The notes beneath the pieces are model-generated. The model did no database searches and was not told the DNA's origin. It was given only the letters and a program-made list of their open reading frames with translations. Below are positions 46,370-57,871 of a DNA stretch of 64,000 bases, one piece after another. The position numbers and the translations under genes were made by a program. Within the stretch, counting starts at the first letter, position 1. The number at the start of each line of letters is the position of its first letter. The stretch comes from Vitis vinifera (Eukaryota > Streptophyta > Magnoliopsida > Vitales > Vitaceae): contig NC_081818.1 in assembly GCF_030704535.1 (NCBI RefSeq), positions 25,397,001 to 25,461,000 of the forward strand. The letters run 5' to 3'.

Positions 46370-47200
46370 CCTCTTTCCCTGCTATGAATCTTGATTGCTT
46401 TTCGTTTCATGATAATATGATTATGTGTTTTCTAGTGGTTTCTCGGAATTCAAAATTCTGAGTTGATCTTTGGAATCTGAGTCTACTTCACCTTAGACGA
46501 TTCAAAATTATTAAAGCTAATAATTTGAAGGTGCTGCAGCATGAAAATTTTCATGAGAGCCGAGATTTATAGCCAGTCCAATGATTGAAGAAAGAGGTGA
46601 TTTCTTGACATTAGCTAAGAAAATTAGAATTAATAGACTCTGCCCGCATGCTAGTTATACTCCTGGCCAGGGATGCTAAATTCAATGTTGGTATGGAAAA
46701 ATGGTCAGTGCTTAAAAATCATCGGCCGCATATTTCTCTTCTTGCCTTTAAAACAGGTATTGAGATGCGCACAAAGATCTATTTTGAGGATGAAATGGTT
46801 GCAGAAGCCTAGAATGTTCAAGTTAATATTTTGAAAGGCTTTTGTGTTGCCATTTTAAATGGGTGATTCTTCTGATTAAGTTGCCGTTAGAATCAGAAAT
46901 TGGGTTTGTCTACGCAACCAGTAGCTTTCATGGAGCAAGTAGCAGGAAGCTTCACAGGTTAATAATAAATTGCAAGTACAAAAATAAGGAGGCAATAGTT
47001 GAAATCAAATAAGAAATTTAGAAGGAATAACGATTGTATGGTAACGACGATTCTTTATAGGCCGGTTTCCAATCCCAGGAAGTGAATTGTGGATGAATCA
47101 AAATGAGTGGAGCACCTTGCCTTCAAAAAGGGTTTTCCACCAAAGGCTAACCAGAGAAAGGGCAAGGAAACCAGTAGGAGTGGCGTGGGCATGGGTGGCT
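46370..47200. other. Intergenic DNA between the pseudogene and the DUF3339 pair
   Basis: No conserved protein seen. It includes the 3' flank of the minus-strand DUF3339 gene. A plus-strand reading near 46,650-46,860 has some protein-like wording but is interrupted and unassigned. Confidence 0.4.
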
Positions 47201-47204
47201 ATTA

Positions 47205-47414
47205 TCAGCCGGTATAGATGTGAACACCAATGGCGATGAGGAAAATGGTGATAAGGCCGAAGTAGATAATGGTGTGGACTAAGATAGAGATGCGGCTAGT
47301 CTGCATGTTGCCGAACTCTACCACACGGTTGTTTCCAGGCAACTGGAACAACAGCCCTGGCGTCAACAGCACGAACAGTACCACCGCTATCACCACCGGT
47401 CCCCAGTCCGCCAT
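47205..47414 (-). CDS. DUF3339 family small membrane protein (69 aa)
   Basis: A complete intronless frame: MADWGPVVIAVVLFVLLTPG then LLFQLPGNNRVVEFGNMQTS, ending IAIGVHIYTG. Two hydrophobic helices (about residues 6-26 and 45-65) flank a polar loop carrying the conserved LPG--RVVEFGNM motif. This is the hallmark of the plant-specific DUF3339 family of roughly 68-70 residue membrane proteins, whose function is poorly known. Length matches the family. The partner gene at 48,565 is divergent and 1.15 kb away. Compared with it, this copy has a Thr in LLTPGLL and Arg in TSRISILVH where Gly is usual. The start is fixed by the invariant MADWGPV beginning. Confidence 0.93.
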   Translation of the reverse strand: MADWGPVVIAVVLFVLLTPGLLFQLPGNNRVVEFGNMQTSRISILVHTIIYFGLITIFLIAIGVHIYTG

Positions 47415-48564
47415 CTCTCCCTCTATCTACCAAAATCCAGAGTATATAACTATACTAAACTGTAAAAGATAGATAGGATGATAACGCTCGGATTTATAGT
47501 CGTTGCGGTCATGCGGTAGAGAGAACTGGAGAAACAAACAAAACCACCGAGAAACAGAGTTAAAGAAACGGGAAGATACATAATTGAGAGAGAATGAGAC
47601 AAAGAGAAGCCGGGAGGCTGAAGAAAAGTCAGAGAACCGGCGAGGAGGGCGTGGCATTGGATTCGACGCCTCTTCGACAGCTACCCATGCCGGGCGGCAA
47701 ACGTGGCATCATCCCTTTTTGGACGGCTCAAGGCACCTTCCAAACCGGGTCCAGAATCCTGGTTGGATTTTGGGTAGACCAATCCAGTCAGGACTGGGCC
47801 TGGGCTTTGCAAGGTCTTTTTGTGGGCCAGATCTACACTTCGAGCCAATCCCTCTTGAAATTACTATCGTCAACCCGCCATTTTCGTTACCTATCAACAT
47901 TTACGTGGAAGATTGTAAACGGCTACCTGTCTTAGGCTTTAAGTTCACGTAGTTCAAATTTTGTCCATTTGGAATGTAGAGGTTCTTTGCATGGTTTATT
48001 TTTTGAGCAAAATTTACTTGTTATGAAGATCAATGCTAAGTTCTTTAAGCCATGGTACCTCAACGCATTAGTCACAGGAGTCCACATCCATTAATGCACA
48101 CCTTTAATAAGCTTATCATGGAAGAGGCAAGCCATACAAGAAAGCATTCCAAAACCACCTGGCATGAGCAACACCTTTACACACATGAACTTGCTTTTTC
48201 CATTTCTCCATTTTGTAAATTATTTTAAGGGACCTGCCCACCTTCGTCAATCTCCAAAGCAAAGGAAAAAGAACCCTTCAAGTGAACAATTATTAAGCTA
48301 ATGTAAAAAAAAGGTGCTGCTTTTCATATCCATAAAGCAAATCCACTACGTAACATACCTTTCCTCTCCTTCAAATCTACTGTCTTCTTTGTCCCGAAGT
48401 TTGGCATCGTTCATCTCCTTCTTCACCAAGAAAATTAGTCCCACCCATTCCCCTACAAATTTGGGAGGGAGGTTCTCCTTTTCCCACCTAAACGCAAAAT
48501 CAGATATCAGATATCGGGTTCTCATCCTCCGCTTGAATTATACCCAATTGCTTAAGAGAGAGAG
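47415..48564. promoter_or_regulatory. Shared divergent promoter region of the two DUF3339 genes
   Basis: The 1.15-kb spacer must hold both promoters. Plus-strand ORFs at 47,584-47,952 are out of phase with each other and have no family resemblance. Near the 47,414 gene the minus strand shows a TATA-like TATAGTTATATACTC (about 47,441-47,455 on plus coordinates). Near the 48,565 gene GATATCAGATATCGGG lies about 60 nt upstream. Confidence 0.45.
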
Positions 48565-48777
48565 ATGGGCGCTGATTGGGGACCAGTGGTTGTTTCTGTG
48601 GTTCTATTCATTCTGTTGTCACCAGGGCTGCTGTTCCAGCTACCGGCAAGGACAAGGGTGGTGGAGTTTGGGAACATGTGTACCAGTGGGATTGCCATTC
48701 TGGTTCACGCTATCATCTACTTCTGTATTCTCACCATCTTGCTCATTGCTGTCGGTATTCACATACATGCCGACTAA
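48565..48777 (+). CDS. DUF3339 family small membrane protein (70 aa)
   Basis: A complete intronless frame: MGADWGPVVVSVVLFILLSP then GLLFQLPARTRVVEFGNMCT, ending IAVGIHIHAD. Same two-helix layout as the divergent neighbour, with the loop LPARTRVVEFGNM. It is one residue longer, with an extra Gly after Met. A long leader and a T-rich 3' UTR are evident. Overlapping ORFs in other frames (48,314-48,865 and 48,576-48,785) are shadows. The family is plant-specific and usually present in several copies; the gene probably arose with its neighbour by inverted duplication. Confidence 0.93.
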   Translation: MGADWGPVVVSVVLFILLSPGLLFQLPARTRVVEFGNMCTSGIAILVHAIIYFCILTILLIAVGIHIHAD

Positions 48778-50435
48778 TTCCATGACTGGTGTTGTTTTTG
48801 TTTTTTGTTTTTCACCTTCAAGTCTAGCTTCTTGCTTTATCTCTCTGTTTTTCTTTTCCCTTTGAAGTTTGTTTTCCTTTTAATTTCCTTCCGGGAATGG
48901 TTGTATCATTTGTTTGGTTGACAAGAAAGAAAGTAATCTATCTTCGCGATCAATTGTATTAAAAAGAAGCCTTGAACTTCGTTGGATTTATAAAAAAATT
49001 GGATCTATTCATTTTAGTATGTTATGCCCTGCGACAAATTAAGAGCCTACATCTTTTAGGACCATGTCCGGTGGATTGAATCTTAATACAGGATTCTGAA
49101 TCCTCTGTAAAAAATACCAGCCCTACACATACGTCTCTGCCTAGCATTTAAAGAGGATACTTTGTAAAGTTTGGCTTGGGAAACCAGAGAGCCTTAAGAG
49201 TCACTGAACTTTCCTTTTTCTTCTTTCATATTTGAAAGACGGAAGCAGCCTTCCATTGGGCAGCGTGGCCCATTATAAAAGCCGCATTTTGGGAGGAGGC
49301 TCATCTGTGACTTAAGGGTTAAGTCTCGTTGCCAGCACCACGTGCCAAAAACAAGTATGGTAGTGCAACCGGTTTTTATGTACATATAAGACAGAAATTT
49401 GGATAAAAATATGGATGAGGCAAAAACACATGAAACCTAAACAAAATGAGAAAAAATATAGGCCATTAGATAGATTACTTCATTGGAAAGAAATCCAACA
49501 ACATCCAACGCCCTTAAGAGGTTAAGAGGTAATGAAAAGAATTACCAGATGGATTGCTACCTATAATTACACCTAGATCACAAGAAAAAGCAAAACAACA
49601 AAACAAAAACAAAAAACAAAACAAAAACACAAACAAACAAACAAAAAGGGAAAAATGTGTTTTCATATGCACTCATGGAAAAAAAATATATAAAAGCTTA
49701 TAAAATTTAATTATATATATATCTATATATATCTAAAAATAATTACAATTTTGTGTACTTTTAACCACTTAGATATTATTTTTATCTTTATATTTGATCA
49801 TCTCAATATTATCATTGATACATAAGTATTAATAATTTAAATTATTTTTAAAGGTTTTGATTTTGTACTTTATAAAAAATGAATAAGGCATTTTCAAGTG
49901 TAATCAATATTTTATTATAAATAATTCGTAAGAGAAAATGAATCATTTACATACCTATTTATTGAAAATGGTATGATTTCACATTTTAATTTATTGCTTG
50001 ATATCTCTTTCTAGAGATATGTCACTTTAGGGACGGTATAATTTAACTTTTTTTACTTAACGCTTGATATATCACGAATTCTAGTTCGAATCTTGTCATT
50101 GATGATACCTTGAATTTACCCGGTATGGGTTGTTGTGGGGCAATCAGCACTCCGAAGTTTGGGTCCCTATGGAGAGTCCTAAGGGTTTTGCTATGAAAGG
50201 TTCCTCGATTAATAAATAAATAAATAAATAAAATCATGAAAATGAGACGTGACGCATTATGTGTTACTTGTTTTGATAGATCAACGATTTTTTGTTGATT
50301 TATTCTTAAAAAATTGCATCCACCCAATTTCACCCCTTCTGATACATAAAATTGACAAAGGAAATGTCATATTTTAGTCCATTGTTTTACACGAGTATTG
50401 AACTATTACCCTTTTGAGCTTTTAAGCTTTATAAT
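48778..50435. other. Intergenic DNA
   Basis: 3' UTR of the DUF3339 gene, then spacer with no recognised protein. A CAAAACAAAAA-rich simple stretch lies at about 49,590-49,645 and an ATAAATAAATAA run at 50,210-50,230. Confidence 0.5.
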
Positions 50436-51070
50436 GTTAGCAATTTATTAAATTCTTATAATGCAAAATAATAAAAACTCTAGCTTTTGCATAAATCATA
50501 ATACTCGAAGATCTTAGAACAATATGATTTTCACAATAGAACATCGAGAGAATACATACCTTGATCCATGAACATCGGGAGTCAGTACTCCTATAGGTCC
50601 TAGTGGTCCCGCTCTAGCACATATACTTTGTTGGCACGGGTTATGAGTGACGAATTGGCTCTAGGTTCAATTTTGTACATAAGGGCGTTTTGGTAATTAC
50701 GCAAGATTGCACAAAGGTAAATGAACAAGATCTTTGGATTAGGACAATTAATTAATTAATTAGTATACCCTATTGGATTAATTAATCAATTAGGACCCAA
50801 TTTGAACTAGATTAAGTGACTTAGGCCCATGTGAACTCAAATCACTTAAGTCCAATTAGGAACCTTATAAATACCCCCTAAGGGTTAAGGGTTTTTATAA
50901 TTTTTGTCTTCCACCATGGAGAGAGATAGAGAGTCATAACCTTCACCCTCCTTTCCTCCCTATTGAAAGTGTGCCAAGAACAAGGTTGAGTCATCATGTG
51001 GAAGATCATTGGGTTTACGAGATTTCCAACAACTTCAACGTCATCTTCAACACTTGGAATTTAAGGTTTT
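50436..51070. repeat. LTR-like segment, possibly a solo LTR
   Basis: It begins TGTTAGCAATTTATTAAATT. The first 130 bp or so match 52,279-52,410 (shared words AAAAACTCT, AGAACAATATGATTTTCACA, TACCTTGATCCATGA), after which the two differ. Later it has a TATA-like CCTTATAAATACCC (about 50,866). The right edge is uncertain. Confidence 0.45.
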
Positions 51071-51102
51071 GATGTTTAGATCTTTAACCCTAAAAAATCA
51101 AT

Positions 51103-51891
51103 TTAAAAAAAAAAAATGGTATTGCTTCTAATACTTAGATCTAAGATATCAACAAATTGCACTTTTATCTTTGACGCTCCTTCTTTGCCCTTTCCATTCT
51201 TCTTTTCAAGTTTATTTTCAACTCCTTGCTGACCCATGAGACCAATTGAGTGAATTTCTTGCTTCTTAAGTATTGGTTCCTCCTGAATAAGCATACTTTG
51301 CAACTCATTCGCATTTCACTTATCCCTAATAGTGTTGTAATTATTTGGAAGGGACCATATTCAACAGGCAAGGAGTTAATGAAGAACTGCACAAGGGAAT
51401 TCTTACTTCCAATCACATGGACCTTAGTTTTTTTTGTTAATGTTTATCATCTCAATGATATGCCGAAGCATGGTGCATGAACCATCAAACTTAATGATGG
51501 TCAAAGTACTCATTAATGTCCTAGTAAGTGACTTACTAGCAGCACCAAACTGAGAGTGTTCTTCCACAAACTTCATATATTCCTTAGCACTTTCAGTTCT
51601 AGGAATTGTGGACTTATGTTGTTTACTACAATCATTTGCATGAACACTAGGCTTAGTTTGTTTGATATTTCCCAAGCTTTATGGAAAGACCTCTGTTATC
51701 GCTACTAAAATCAATAATAACAACTGGACTCTCAATTTGGAGTGTCCAATCAAGATCCAAAACACCAAGTGAAACTGGACTTGTTCACACCAATCAAGAA
51801 AATTAAGTTTATTAAACATTACAATAGACAAAGCTTGCGAATGAAGAGAAACAAATACCGATACTGCAATAAATGTAGAATGCTCACGCAT
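51103..51891 (-). pseudogene. Copia gag remnant (UBN2-type)
   Basis: Minus-strand frames in order carry FNKLNFLDWCEQVQFHL, then PRTESAKEYMKFVEEHSQF, SLTRTLMSTLTIIKFDG, and a third frame with NSLVQFFINSLPVEYGPFQI. These are consecutive blocks of the plant copia gag domain. Two frameshifts break it. The piece ends abruptly near 51,110 at a poly-A run. A decayed primer-binding site lies upstream in the minus sense (52,276-52,266). Confidence 0.75.
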
Positions 51892-52265
51892 TGATGCTTT
51901 GAGTTATAAACTTAAACACATAATTCAAATTCAAACAAAATTCATTAAACATTAATATGCATATTGAAGCTCTCCTTTAGGTGATACCAACCAGACATAT
52001 TTGGTATTTTTTAATATGCTAAACACATCAAACTAAGCATACTAACTAACCACATGTCCATATTAACATTATTTAAAAAAGAAATATACCCAATTAATGA
52101 CTTACAAAGAGTGAATGTGGTTTAAGAGTTCATTTGAAATATTTAGTTTAAAATTTATTTTATTTAATAAAAAAATAAAACAGAAAGAAATTTTTATTTA
52201 TATTAAAAAAATCATAATAATAATAATAATAATCTTTAAAAAAAATCATAAGTTCTTAAACCAGG

Positions 52266-52276
52266 GCTCTCATACC
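52266..52276 (-). other. Decayed primer-binding site of the gag remnant
   Basis: Minus strand GGTATGAGAGC, one change from the initiator-tRNA-Met complement GGTATCAGAGC, directly next to the LTR-like segment starting near 52,279. Confidence 0.6.
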
Positions 52277-52278
52277 GA

Positions 52279-52440
52279 ATGTTAATAATTTATTAAATTC
52301 TCATCATGCAAAAAAATAAAAACTCTCAGCTTTGACATAAATCTTAATACCAAAGATCACAGAACAATATGATTTTCACAACAGAAAATTAAGAGAAAAC
52401 GTACCTTGATCCATGAGAATATATGAAAGAAAAAATATAA
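52279..52440 (-). repeat. LTR end adjoining the gag remnant
   Basis: Starts TGTTAATAATTTATTAAATT right after the primer site, as the 5' LTR of a minus-strand copia should. Its first 130 bp match 50,436 onward. The outer LTR boundary was not found. Confidence 0.55.
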
Positions 52441-53240
52441 TATAGAAGGAGCTAACCGTGCTTCTCCCCTCTTAAGCCCCTCTTAAGCCCTTAAGCTTGA
52501 CGGACACTTGTCTGAAGGAGAGAAAAACCGATACCTCTTTTCTGGGTAGAGAGAAAACCAGTTCCAGACACATTATCCCACTTTCCATCATAGTAGGCAG
52601 TATCAAGATTTTTCTCAAAATTGATCAATAGAATTTCAATAAATATTATTGATTTATTAAAATATAAAACTTAAATGGCACGTCGGCCACTTCAGAAAAA
52701 AAAATGCTAACATAGAAAACGGGATGGAATCATGCCATAAAAACCACCATCGGAGATTGTTGAAGCGAAGGTGCCCCTATAGGCATCATCTGGGTTAGAC
52801 AATAGTTGTTCATTAGTGGAGTGTTCATCATTTGTTCATTATTCTTGCCTATTAGCCAACGACAGTAGGACTTTTGAAAAACTTATTCTTTTTTTTTTAT
52901 TATTGTTTTTAAAATTCTGATTTGGGGCCTAATTTTATACAATTCAATTTAAATTAAGGTTTTGATTTGATTAATATCGGTTTACAAATTAAAATTTGAT
53001 TTAAGCTAAAAAAAATTTGCAAAATTGATTAATTAAATAAATTCCCGATTTTATAAGCATTACACAAAAAATAAGTAGACCAAAACAATAAAATAAAATA
53101 AATTAAAAAACAAATAAAAAATTATTTATTTTACACAACCTTACAGTTAAATTTAAAAAAAAAATCATTAATACAAAATTAATTTACAAATTTTTTTATG
53201 CAAAGAAATCCATAATAACAATAATAATAATAACTGTGAG
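52440..53240. other. AT-rich spacer
   Basis: May include the outer part of the LTR that starts at 52,279. No protein seen. A CAATAATAATAATAATAA-type run lies near 53,215-53,232. Confidence 0.4.
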
Positions 53241-54480
53241 TGTTTAGCTAGGTTGACAATTCCAGACAAAATTCCTAAGTGTCCCCTAACTCGGCTTCCC
53301 AATTCCTCTTCGGACTACTTGACTTTGAAGACTAAGATTTTGCTAAGAGGCCGAGGTATGTAGTCGAGTGTGTGGTGATTGAATGTGAATTAACCCGGTT
53401 TTTAATCTTTAAATGTGTTAGAAAGTTAGGAGAAATGGTTTTTGATGCAAGACTTTTATTCCCCTGTTTCTGGATCGATCCAGGTGCAAGGGTGGATCGA
53501 TCCAACTAATTTTTTTTTTATCAAATCTCAACCATTAGATTAAAGGCTTCTTTTTACGCTTTAAAAAACAATCTTCTCTCATTTTTCTGTAGAGTGACTG
53601 CAGAAAACGTGGAGAGAGCAGTCACTCCATGTGTTCTTCATTTTCTCATCTTGTTTTCCTAATTTAGGGTTTTTTATTGCAAAGAAAATCCATTTCTCTT
53701 AATGTTTTCCAAACTAGTTTTTAATGGATTTTCTTGAGCAATTAATGGGTTGATTCATCCTTTCATTCATATCTCAATCTCTTATTCTATTTGGGTTTGT
53801 GCAAAAACCCATTTGCTTCTTGTGTGGATTCAAGAAGAGGCCGAATTGAGCGTGGTGTGAACTCCAAGTGTGCTTCGGAAGAAGAAGGTAAGAAGCTGAA
53901 AATGAAGGTACTAGTCAAGTAGTCCAGGAAGGATTGGTTGGCTTGAGTTAGGTAAAACCTTGTACTCACTTTTTATTCTTCATAGTGGAGTTTTTCAATC
54001 AATGATAGGCTCGTGGTTTTTAATCTCTTCGGAGGTTTTCCACGTTAAAAATCCGGTATTCATTGTCTTTTTCTCTCACTCTACACTTTGAATTATTTTC
54101 TGTGTTTGATATCATTAATTATTTGGGCATACATGTTGAATGGAAGAAATATGAGGTGATATAAGTGTGATGATCCATGGAATATCCTTAATAATTTTTC
54201 TGTTCATTTTGTTTAATGATATCATGGAGTCAATTGATATGAGTTGAGGAGATGATTGTTCTTTTGATTTATTTTTAAGGAGTATTGAAGCATTTGCATG
54301 TGTTTTGCATTTATAAATTGTTTGGGAGAATGTTGATACATACATTCTTGTTTGTGGATGTTATGCTTTGTTAAAAAGTTGTTGGAAGAAAAGTTTCTTG
54401 ACATTGAGATAGTCCTTGGATTGTTCTACAACACTTATTCACCTCCCTCTAGGTGTAGTCCATTATTGAGATTCACCTTT
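53240..54480 (+). repeat. LTR-like segment of an unassigned copia family
   Basis: Non-coding DNA with features I associate with plant copia LTR 3' ends: CCACGTTAAAAATCC near 54,040, CTACAACACTTATTCACCTC near 54,426 and CCCTCTAGGTGTAG. It carries two copies of the palindrome TGGATCGATCCA (53,471-53,482 and 53,493-53,504) and a perfect 10-bp hairpin GAGTGACTGC/GCAGTCACTC (53,592-53,601 and 53,618-53,627). No matching second LTR was found. Confidence 0.4.
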
Positions 54481-54517
54481 TCAATAACAACAATAACAAA
54501 AAAGTGATTTAAATGAT

Positions 54518-54548
54518 TTAATAATAATAATAACAATAACAATAAATA

Positions 54549-54585
<37 letters not shown>

Positions 54586-54625
54586 TAATAATAACAATAA
54601 CAATATCAATAACAATAACAAAAAA
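54518..54625. repeat. AAT/AAC trinucleotide microsatellite
   Basis: Imperfect AATAATAAC-type run of about 100 bp. The long minus-strand Ile/Tyr ORF is its by-product. Confidence 0.9.
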
Positions 54626-54629
54626 ATGA

Positions 54630-55595
54630 TTTAAATGGTATAACCCTACAAAATTAATGAATAAACTAATTTTTCTTATTGTATTAATTTTAATATAGAA
54701 CGAAGTCAATAATAATAATGAAAAAAAATCTTATTTAATTCACTTTATAAAATTAATTTATGAAATAATTTTCTTTAATTCTATTAATATCAGTATAAAT
54801 AAAAATAAAAAAAAATAAAAAATAAAGAAAAAGAAAAGAAGAAGCTAATATATGATCCAAAATTTGATTTAATTTTTATAATCTGGGAAAATTAATATAT
54901 AAAATGATTTTCTGATTTTTCTCTAGATGTTAGCCTATACAAAATAAATTTATAAGATAATTATCTGATTTTATTAATATACAACGAAATCAGCAAAGAA
55001 ATTCTAATTTAATTCATTCAAATTAAATCATGCAAATCTCATTCTCACAAATTAGATCATGCAAATCCCACATCTCTATAGAACACTTTCTGATTTATTT
55101 ATTACAATACAAACACAAATGAGAAAAGGTAGAGATACTATACCTCTCTCACCTATTCTCCCGAATATCCTTCTCTTTCTCCTGACATCTCAACTATGCC
55201 CTTTTTCATATACTCACTTCATGGTCTTCTCCGTCAACCGTTGAGAATCTTGGTCTAGACTCTTCCGAGCCACTCCAAATTCTCTGCTGATTGCTCTCTC
55301 CTATCCATTGGAGAGACTTCAAAGATTTGGCCCGAAAGAAGTCCAAAATCTAAATAATTAGAGCCCAAATCAAATAAACCCATGATTTTTAAGTCCAAAA
55401 GTCCAAAGCAAATTTTAATATTAAAATCTATCAGTAATAAGCCAAGCCCAAACCGGTGCCAAGAGCCTCAAGGCCCCAGATTGGAACCCAAGCCCGCCCA
55501 AACCCAATATACAAAAGCCCACAAAAAACAAAACGCTACTGTAGAGATTAAAACGAGAACTTACCCAATTCTGTCAAGACTTGCCCAAATATTTC
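54630..55595. other. Spacer without recognised gene
   Basis: AT-rich to 55,050, then mixed sequence with repeated AAGCCCA-like words (55,430-55,540). No conserved frame. Confidence 0.4.
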
Positions 55596-55599
55596 TTCC

Positions 55600-55920
55600 T
55601 ATGATGAAGAACAAGGCAGTGGTGACGTGGCTGGAGGCTGCCACGGTGGCGAAGATGGAGGTGGCAGTGGGTGGGCACTGGGCGAGGGACCGGCACCGCT
55701 GTGGCGACATGATGACTATCCGTGAAGAGGCTTTGCCGGAAAGTAGTGCGGTGGTGGTTGAATGAAGGAAATGGGCCGGCGGCAGTGGCGCCGTGAATGA
55801 AGAGGTGACCGTCGCGATGGCGGCAGTAGGTGAGAGGAAGGCGGTGAGGCGTGGAGTGGCTATGAGAGAGAAGAAGGAAGAAAGAGCAGGGGAGAGAGAG
55901 AGAGACAGAGTGAGGGGAGG
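55600..55920. other. GC-rich, G-biased patch
   Basis: An abrupt rise in GC with many GGTGG, GGCGG and GTGGCG words, ending in a GAGAGAGAGAGAGACAGAG run (55,892-55,910). The plus ORF 55,382-55,765 shows no protein-family resemblance. It could be the leader of a decayed minus-strand gene or part of an LTR; unresolved. Confidence 0.4.
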
Positions 55921-55929
55921 ACCGGGGTG

Positions 55930-56640
55930 GTGTACGGTTTTTTTTTAATCGGTTTTTTTGGGGTCTTTAAGGGTTTCAGAAACTTGGAAGATGAGATCGA
56001 CGGTGGGGATTCAATCTGATGAAATAGGTGTGTAAGTGGGTTTGGACCTTAAAAAAGGGCTTAAAAAAAATAGCCGATTAAAAGGAATAAAAGAAGCATG
56101 AAATTACAAATCTAACCTTTCACTTTTTTTTACCAAATTTTTTTTACCCATTTTAGGTAAGAATATCCTCATTTTTTTTCTAATAAAAAATAATTTTTCC
56201 TTTTAAAACCCATGTAAAATGAATGAAAACGTTGAATGATATTTATATTAAAAATAGGTTATTCTTTGAGTTTAAAAATGAGTGAGATTAGTTTTACAAA
56301 TTTTGATATCTTTTTATTCTTTTTAATCAATTAATCCTATAAAAAAATATAAATATATAGTTAGGTTTATAGAACAAAAAAAAACAACATAATCATTTGG
56401 ATCAATTTAGTACGTAAATTTTTGGTAATGATTGAATTATTTTTTGAGTTTTTTTATAAAAAAAAATTAATAAATTTACTAATAATTACAATGCATTAAG
56501 TTTGGATTGATTTAGATTGCATTTGTTTAATGAGAGAGAAATTTTGAAAAAATATAGTTCAATGCATAAGAAAAATAATAGAGTTATTTTTAAAATAATT
56601 TTCATTCATATATTTTATTGTATTAATTAACACATATATG
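55930..56640. other. AT-rich spacer
   Basis: No gene or clear repeat unit recognised. Confidence 0.5.
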
Positions 56641-56642
56641 CA

Positions 56643-57735
56643 TGGGTGTTTGGTAAATTAACTTTACGAGTTAAGATGATTTAAGACCTTAACTTAAGTT
56701 ATTAAGTAGATTAATCATATTTAGTGAAATAATTTAATATTACAATATAAAGTTATTTTTAACTTTAAGTTTTAAATCAAAATAGTTAACTTGATGTTTG
56801 TTTGGTAAAATTTAATACGTATTACTTAGTAACTTAATTGATTTTAAGTTAATTTATTTTTAAGTTATCAAGTTAAAATGTATTACTTATGTTTTTTTAT
56901 TAAGGTTGTTTGGTAAAATTAATTTAAAATTTACTCTAAATCATCAAATTGATGCATTTACTCTCATTAATTTTAGCCAATATTTATTTTTTAACTTACA
57001 TTTATTTTTCATTAGTTTTAAGTAATAGATTTATTTATAAAACATTTATTATTAAAAATGTTTATTATTTTTAAGTATTGTAGATGCATAAAATAACTAT
57101 AAAATATTTATTATTAAAAATGAGTCATGAATGTGGAGTCATGATCCTAAAATGTACTGTCACTAGTGTGGGCAAATGAACCGAAAATGATTTGAAATTA
57201 AAAATAAGTTAACTATTTTGACTTAATACTTAAAGTTATAAAAATAAGTTTAAGTTGTAATATTAAGTTATTTTATCAAACATGCTTAATTTTTTAAATA
57301 ACTTAATTTAAGTCATTAATTCGACTTACCAAATACCTGCTTATTCTTGATTTCAAATTATTTTTACTGTACTTGCTATATTTTAAAATTATAATTTCAC
57401 ATTCATGATTCATTTTTTATAATAATTATTTTATTTATCTACAATACTTTAAATATGAATGTTCTATAAATAAATTTATTATTTAAAATTAAAAAAATAA
57501 ATATGAGTTAATATCAATAAAGATAAATATTAGTTAAAATTAACAAAAATAAATATGTCAATTTGATAATTTAGTATAAATTGTAAGTTAATTTTATCAA
57601 ATCATTCTAATATTTTAAAGTAAAAATATAAATAATAAGTTTTTAAGTCAATAACTTAAAAATAATTTAACTTAAAGTTAACTTAAATCACTAAATAATA
57701 AGTATTGATTTAAGTTTTAAATTATTAGTAAAAAT
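56643..57735. repeat. Two interleaved long inverted repeats (foldback/MITE-like)
   Basis: Pair 1: about 56,643-56,795 against about 57,200-57,340 (shared, inverted: TTTGGTAA, TTAACTTAAGTTATT, TTAATATTACAA, TCAAAATAGTTAACTT). Pair 2: about 56,795-57,090 against about 57,418-57,735 (shared, inverted: ATTACTTAGT--CTTAA, TATCAAGT, TTTGGTAAAATTAA, AAATCATCAAATTGA, GTATTGTAGAT). The order is A-B-A'-B', so the two foldbacks interlock rather than nest. No coding capacity. Confidence 0.7.
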
Positions 57736-57840
57736 TACTAAACCCCTTGATAAATCTAACATTGATTTAGAATTCATTCGTAGTGAAAAACGTAGGAAAA
57801 TTTTAGTTTTGTACAAGGAGAAACTTAATGTTTTAAATTA

Positions 57841-57871
<31 letters not shown>

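Noticed and set aside
47584..47952. 122- and 113-codon overlapping ORFs between the DUF3339 genes
   Set aside because: Two frames over the same DNA, neither with conserved wording; the region must contain two promoters.
48314..48865. 183-codon ORF overlapping the second DUF3339 gene
   Set aside because: It reads the DUF3339 gene in another frame plus Ser/Phe-rich UTR; the DUF3339 frame has the family match.
55382..55765. 127-codon plus ORF in the GC-rich patch
   Set aside because: Composition changes abruptly along the frame, there is no family pattern, and repeated AAGCCCA words account for its first half.
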